Shown: positions 7,346 to 9,879 of the stretch, in pieces | Numbering within the stretch: position 1 is the stretch's first letter | Layout of the letters: the number at the start of each line of letters is the position of its first letter | Assembly (NCBI GenBank): GCA_002378125.1 | Contig: DFRF01000007.1 | Location: 1-9,879, forward strand | Direction of reading: 5' to 3' | Origin: Rhodospirillaceae bacterium UBA3470 | Lineage (GTDB): Bacteria > Pseudomonadota > Alphaproteobacteria > Rhodospirillales > Casp-alpha2 | DNA length: 9,879 nucleotides | Position numbers and translations under genes: made by a program | Notes under the pieces: generated by a model | The model's database searches: none | Told to the model about the DNA's origin: nothing | Seen by the model: the letters and a program-made list of their open reading frames with translations, nothing else

Positions 7346-7787
7346 TCCGGGTTGTCTGCAGGAGGAAGTGCGCCTGGCGGCGGATGGACTACCCCTGAAT
7401 CTGGTGGTTGCCGCCGCCTTGGTCGACATCGACAACCGGGTGCTGATCGGTAAACGGCCCGAGGGCAAAGCCATGGCGGGCCTTTGGGAATTTCCCGGTG
7501 GTAAGGTAGCCGACGGTGAGCTCCCCGAACGGGCCATCATTCGCGAACTGAAAGAAGAGCTAGATATCGACGTCACAACCAGTTGTCTAGCGCCGCTCAC
7601 CTTCGCCAGCCATAGTTACGAAGACTTTCATCTCCTGATGCCGTTATATGTTATCCGGGTTTGGCAGGGCGAGATGCGCGCCAAGGAAGGCCAGGAGTTG
7701 AAATGGGTAAGGGCGACACGGCTGACCGATTATCCCATGCCTCCAGCAGACATTCCGCTGATCGCGATCATCCGGGATATTCTCTGA
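7326..7787 (+). CDS. mutT: MutT-type Nudix hydrolase (8-oxo-dGTP diphosphatase)
   Basis: The enzyme hydrolyses nucleoside triphosphates to monophosphates and pyrophosphate; the MutT group removes 8-oxo-dGTP and prevents A-to-C transversions. From the ATG at 7326 it is 153 residues. The core runs from LVVAALVD-like strand 27-35 through RPEGKAMAGLWEFPGGK to the Nudix box at 59-81: G59, E65, R73, E74, E77 and E78 are all present, but the usual Gly near the end (EEx-G-U) is D80. The C-terminal half, with SYEDFHLLMPLYVIRVWQGE and ELKWVRATRL, is as in MutT. The start is uncertain: ATG 7326 overlaps argJ by 20 nt with no ribosome site, while GGAGGA at 7361 favours a start at 7368 or 7374, giving about 137-139 residues, closer to family length. 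It is translationally linked to argJ and ends 4 bp from the convergent CoA-transferase. Confidence 0.9.
   Translation: MPITGPDPGCLQEEVRLAADGLPLNLVVAAALVDIDNRVLIGKRPEGKAMAGLWEFPGGKVADGELPERAIIRELKEELDIDVTTSCLAPLTFASHSYEDFHLLMPLYVIRVWQGEMRAKEGQELKWVRATRLTDYPMPPADIPLIAIIRDIL
7361..7366 (+). promoter_or_regulatory. Strong Shine-Dalgarno sequence inside the apparent mutT reading frame
   Basis: GGAGGA at 7361-7366 is the best ribosome site in this stretch, yet it lies 35 bp downstream of the only ATG available to mutT (7326). In frame after it are GTG at 7368 (1 nt away, too close) and CTG at 7374 (7 nt away, ideal spacing but a rare start codon). It bears directly on the mutT start. Confidence 0.5.
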
Positions 7788-7791
7788 GGTG

Positions 7792-9006
7792 TCAGTCCGC
7801 CGCGTCGGATTTTGATCCCGCTTGTATCGCGGCGCCTTGGTCAAACATCGCCGAGATTTCGCTTTCGCTATAGCCGGTTTCTGCCAGCACCGTTGCTGTG
7901 TCGGCGCCGTAGACGGGGGCACCGCGCCGCATCTCGATCTCGGTCTTTGAGAAAACGGCTGGCGGGCGTGCTTGACGGAGGCGCCCGGCCTGCGGATGGT
8001 CCAGCTCGATGATGATGCCATTGGCGTGGATCTGCGGGTGCTGGCGCATTTGGGTGCGTGTTAGAACCGGTGCGCAGGGAACGTCGTTAGCCTCCAGGAG
8101 TGTTAAAAGGTCATCAGTCGTATGGGGTCGGAGTGCTTCCTGCGTCACGTTGAGCCGATCATCCACGTTGATGTCGCGGAGCTCCGGTGTCTTGAAGCGT
8201 TTGTCTTCGAGGAAGTCAGGCCGGTTCAGGGCCTTCGCAAGGCCACGCCAGTGCTTGTCGTGCATAGCGGCGACGCTGATGTAGCTATCGGCTGTCTCAT
8301 AAATAAGATCGATGAATGACTGGGCGCGCTCCTCCTTCGCTTCGTCGCCGACAAAGGTATGCCCACCCATGTCGGAGTTCCAAAGGAATGCGACGATGGT
8401 ATCGAGCATGGAAAGGGTAATGTGCTGGCCTTCACCGTTGCGTTCACGCGCGAACAGAGCGGCAGTGATCGCCTGCGCCGCCTGAATGCCCGTGAGTTTA
8501 TCGGGAAGGATAGTGCGTACCAGGCGCGGTCGGCTCTTGTCGCTGCCGGCTTGTACGGTGGTCAAACCGGTTAGCGATTGTATCAGGGGATCGAACACGG
8601 GTTTTTGGTTGTACGGACCATCGAATCCAAAGCCGGTGATGGAGACGTAAATCAGGCGCGGGTTCAACGCGCGGAGGACCTCTTCTCCGACACCGATGCG
8701 CGCGGCCACGCCGGGACGGAAGTTCTGAATAACCACATCCGCGTCGGCCGCTAGGCGTTTGAACGCCCTCAGCCCCGCCGGGTCCTTAAGGTTAAGAACC
8801 ACGGAACGTTTGTTTCGGTTATTGTTGACGAAGGATGCGGAAAAACCACCGCGCCGAGTCGCCACATGGCGGGCGAAATCGCCGCCGCCAGGGTTCTCCA
8901 CCTTGATCACGTCAGCACCTTGGTCGGCTAGCATCAGCGTCGCCAGCGGCCCGGAAACCATGGAGGTTAGGTCGATCACCTTAACGCCGGTCAGCGGTCC
9001 TGCCAT
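7792..9006 (-). CDS. Family III (CaiB/BaiF, formyl-CoA-transferase-like) CoA-transferase
   Basis: Enzymes of this family move CoA between acyl-CoA and a free carboxylic acid in the cytoplasm. The 404-residue length is normal. Visible family signatures are MAGPLTGVKVIDLTSMVSGP at the N-terminus, LADQGADVIKVENPGGGD (27-44), VVIQNFRPGVAARIG (91-105), the NPRLIYVSITGFGFDGPY block, and LPDKLTGIQAAQAI containing D169. D169 matches the catalytic aspartate of formyl-CoA transferase in position and context. AAGGAGA (complement of 9013-9019) precedes the ATG by 6 nt, which fixes the start. The substrate cannot be assigned: the family includes carnitine, bile-acid, oxalate, mesaconyl and aromatic-acid enzymes. 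No dehydrogenase or hydratase adjoins it, only a GNAT remnant upstream, so it appears to be a lone gene. Confidence 0.93.
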   Translation of the reverse strand: MAGPLTGVKVIDLTSMVSGPLATLMLADQGADVIKVENPGGGDFARHVATRRGGFSASFVNNNRNKRSVVLNLKDPAGLRAFKRLAADADVVIQNFRPGVAARIGVGEEVLRALNPRLIYVSITGFGFDGPYNQKPVFDPLIQSLTGLTTVQAGSDKSRPRLVRTILPDKLTGIQAAQAITAALFARERNGEGQHITLSMLDTIVAFLWNSDMGGHTFVGDEAKEERAQSFIDLIYETADSYISVAAMHDKHWRGLAKALNRPDFLEDKRFKTPELRDINVDDRLNVTQEALRPHTTDDLLTLLEANDVPCAPVLTRTQMRQHPQIHANGIIIELDHPQAGRLRQARPPAVFSKTEIEMRRGAPVYGADTATVLAETGYSESEISAMFDQGAAIQAGSKSDAAD

Positions 9007-9035
9007 TACACGTCTCCTTTCTCTATCACGCCGCG

Positions 9036-9064
9036 AATTTACGCGCGCGGTGCATCTAGCTCAA
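9036..9064 (-). promoter_or_regulatory. Candidate promoter of the CoA-transferase gene
   Basis: On the minus strand TTGAGC (complement of 9059-9064) and TAAATT (complement of 9036-9041) are 17 bp apart, each matching the sigma-70 consensus at four of six positions. The predicted leader is short, about 23 nt, and contains the ribosome site. Confidence 0.4.
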
Positions 9065-9076
9065 TCGGCGTTTGGG

Positions 9077-9294
9077 TTAAGGTGTTGTGATGGATTTCAT
9101 CAGATAGCGTAAAATCTCGACCGCGTGTACCAGAGACGGGCTTAGCCCAAATCTTAAGAGCCTATACGCGCATGTAAGGCGTCAGAACCCGGGTTCGGCG
9201 ATTCCTTTTTCACTTCGCAAACAATATTCTCCATGCCATCGGCTCCGACTTGGGACAATATGTGCTCGAAAAGGCGACGAGCTAGGACGTAATC
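9077..9294 (-). pseudogene. GNAT-family N-acetyltransferase remnant, C-terminal part, frameshifted
   Basis: The minus strand from 9294 to a stop at 9154-9156 reads LARRLFEHILSQVGADG then IVCEVKKESPNPGSDALHARIG. This fits the end of the acetyl-CoA-binding fold in a common GNAT group, whose pattern is Gla-x-x-Ly...G...i-cEVn-x-x-PNP-x-S-x-x-FH-x-x-lGF. After the stop, another frame continues with VEILRYLMKSITTP to a stop at 9077-9079, resembling the last strand of such proteins. The N-terminal half was not found; TGA at 9295-9297 blocks the frame. This is therefore a fragment with at least one frameshift or stop. It lies just upstream of the CoA-transferase promoter on the same strand, so it may once have preceded that gene in an operon (inference). 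Confidence 0.45.
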
Positions 9295-9521
9295 TCAGTT
9301 ATCGGCTCCTGCAAAGATAGGTTCATATAGGCGGACCGGGACAAGAACTCGAAGAACGACTGGAGCTTGAGTTTGTTGAGGTCTGCTTGCGTTACCGGCT
9401 TTCAGTAGTCGGACCGCACTTGGAATATTTTCCAATGATTCCACCCCGTCTCTCCCCATGAGGTCACGAGATGCTTTTGGCGCGTTGCCGAACCCGCCTA
9501 TCTCTTTCGGCACGCCTAGAG
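9295..9521 (-). other. Stretch without a recognised gene; one short open frame
   Basis: A 72-codon frame on the minus strand (9513-9295, GTG start) ends at the stop that opens the GNAT remnant and is in the same frame as it. Its composition is protein-like but I recognise no family, and no ribosome site is convincing. A second short minus-strand frame over about 9285-9390 (containing LQSFFEFLSRSAYMNLS) looks equally coding-like. Both may be debris of a decayed gene. I do not call a gene here. Confidence 0.25.
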
Positions 9522-9556
9522 GAAACGGTCCCTGTGAAACATTCGGGCCGTTTCAC
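9522..9556. repeat. Overlapping inverted repeats upstream of the cinA-like gene
   Basis: GTGAAAC (9534-9540) pairs perfectly with GTTTCAC (9550-9556) across 9 bp. GAAACGG (9522-9528) pairs perfectly with CCGTTTC (9548-9554). Both use the same right-hand arm, so the two hairpins exclude each other. There is no T-run afterwards, which argues against a simple terminator. The cluster ends 46 bp before the cinA-like start, a position fit for an operator or a leader switch. Confidence 0.4.
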
Positions 9557-9602
9557 TTCTCCATCGGCGTGATAGGTTGCGCTTTGCGAAACTGGGAGTG
9601 CC

Positions 9603-9879
9603 ATGTTAATGGGCGAACACAAAGTCGTATCGGCGGCGTTAATAATTATCGGTAATGAAATTCTCTCGGGCCGTACCAAGGACGCCAATCTTCAGTTTTT
9701 GGGTGAACACCTGAACGACATGGGCATCCGCATTCGCGAATGTCGAATTGTTCCCGACATCGAAGACATGATCGTTGAGACAGTCAATTATTGTCGCGCC
9801 AGCTATGACTACGTGTTTACCACGGGCGGCATCGGCCCAACCCACGATGATATTACCGCCGCCGCCGTCGCCAAGGCCT
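9603..9879 (+). CDS. CinA-type molybdopterin-binding-domain protein, N-terminal 92 codons (3' end off window)
   Basis: The visible part is the N-terminal half of a MoCF_biosynth (MoaB/MogA-like) domain, as found in CinA and related competence/damage-inducible proteins. AALIIIGNEILSGRTKDAN is the diagnostic first strand and loop, and TTGGIGPTHDDIT is the nucleotide/molybdopterin-binding signature; both are complete. Family members of the full CinA type act as ADP-ribose pyrophosphatases or NMN deamidases, but many alphaproteobacterial homologues lack the C-terminal deamidase domain, and the window ends before that can be judged. ATGs at 9603 and 9609 are both in frame; GGGAG at 9594-9598 is 4 nt before the first and 10 nt before the second, so either is possible. 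It is divergent from the CoA-transferase. Confidence 0.88.
   Translation, partial: MLMGEHKVVSAALIIIGNEILSGRTKDANLQFLGEHLNDMGIRIRECRIVPDIEDMIVETVNYCRASYDYVFTTGGIGPTHDDITAAAVAKA

Noticed and set aside
6518..7600. 360-codon open frame antisense to argJ and mutT
   Set aside because: It lies entirely opposite two well-supported genes, has no recognisable domain, and long antisense frames are expected in GC-rich coding DNA.
9181..9206. GAACCCGGGTTC palindrome and nearby GATTCC as a tRNA T-arm or attachment-site fragment
   Set aside because: The T-loop spacing is wrong, no acceptor or anticodon arm is present, and the bases fall within the GNAT-like coding remnant.
9430..9602. Alphaproteobacterial SOS box (GTTC-N7-GTTC) upstream of the cinA-like gene
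   Set aside because: No such direct repeat was seen; the inverted repeats at 9522-9556 have different sequence and spacing.

Overview
The window looks like chromosomal DNA of an alphaproteobacterium, most plausibly a Rhodospirillales-like lineage. The evidence is protein character and the conserved arrangement of secA next to, and divergent from, a parvulin-type isomerase - argJ - mutT run. This placement is inferred from gene order and protein motifs only. No phage, insertion sequence, CRISPR array, rRNA or tRNA was recognised.

Layout. Positions 1-1881 (minus) hold the N-terminal 627 codons of SecA, cut by the left edge, with a plausible promoter upstream. Positions 1882-5207 separate secA from its usual neighbours. 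They carry an intact two-gene aromatic-ring-hydroxylating dioxygenase operon (beta 2537-3121, alpha 3118-4488, minus strand, ATGA overlap). It is bracketed by what I read as decayed regulator genes: a LacI/GalR-like remnant at 2090-2472 and an IclR-like N-terminal remnant at 4625-4765. A perfect 9+9 bp palindrome lies at 4991-5010. Positions 5208-7787 (plus) are the housekeeping run: exported parvulin isomerase, ArgJ and MutT-type Nudix hydrolase, with mutT overlapping argJ or starting just after it. A family III (CaiB/BaiF) CoA-transferase (7792-9006, minus) ends 4 bp from the mutT stop. Positions 9007-9602 hold its promoter, a frameshifted GNAT acetyltransferase remnant and an inverted-repeat cluster. 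The right edge cuts a CinA-type molybdopterin-binding-domain gene (9603 onward, plus).

How the genes relate. SecA (preprotein export) and the exported parvulin (periplasmic folding) serve the same pathway. ArgJ closes the arginine acetyl cycle, and MutT-type enzymes clean the nucleotide pool. The dioxygenase and CoA-transferase are accessory catabolic genes without visible redox partners, transporters or downstream pathway genes, so their substrates cannot be given. The most notable theme is an intact oxygenase pair set into a housekeeping locus beside two eroded regulators. The oxygenase itself has an unusually short spacing between its presumed iron-binding histidines. I found no clear evidence of a wholly new multi-gene system.
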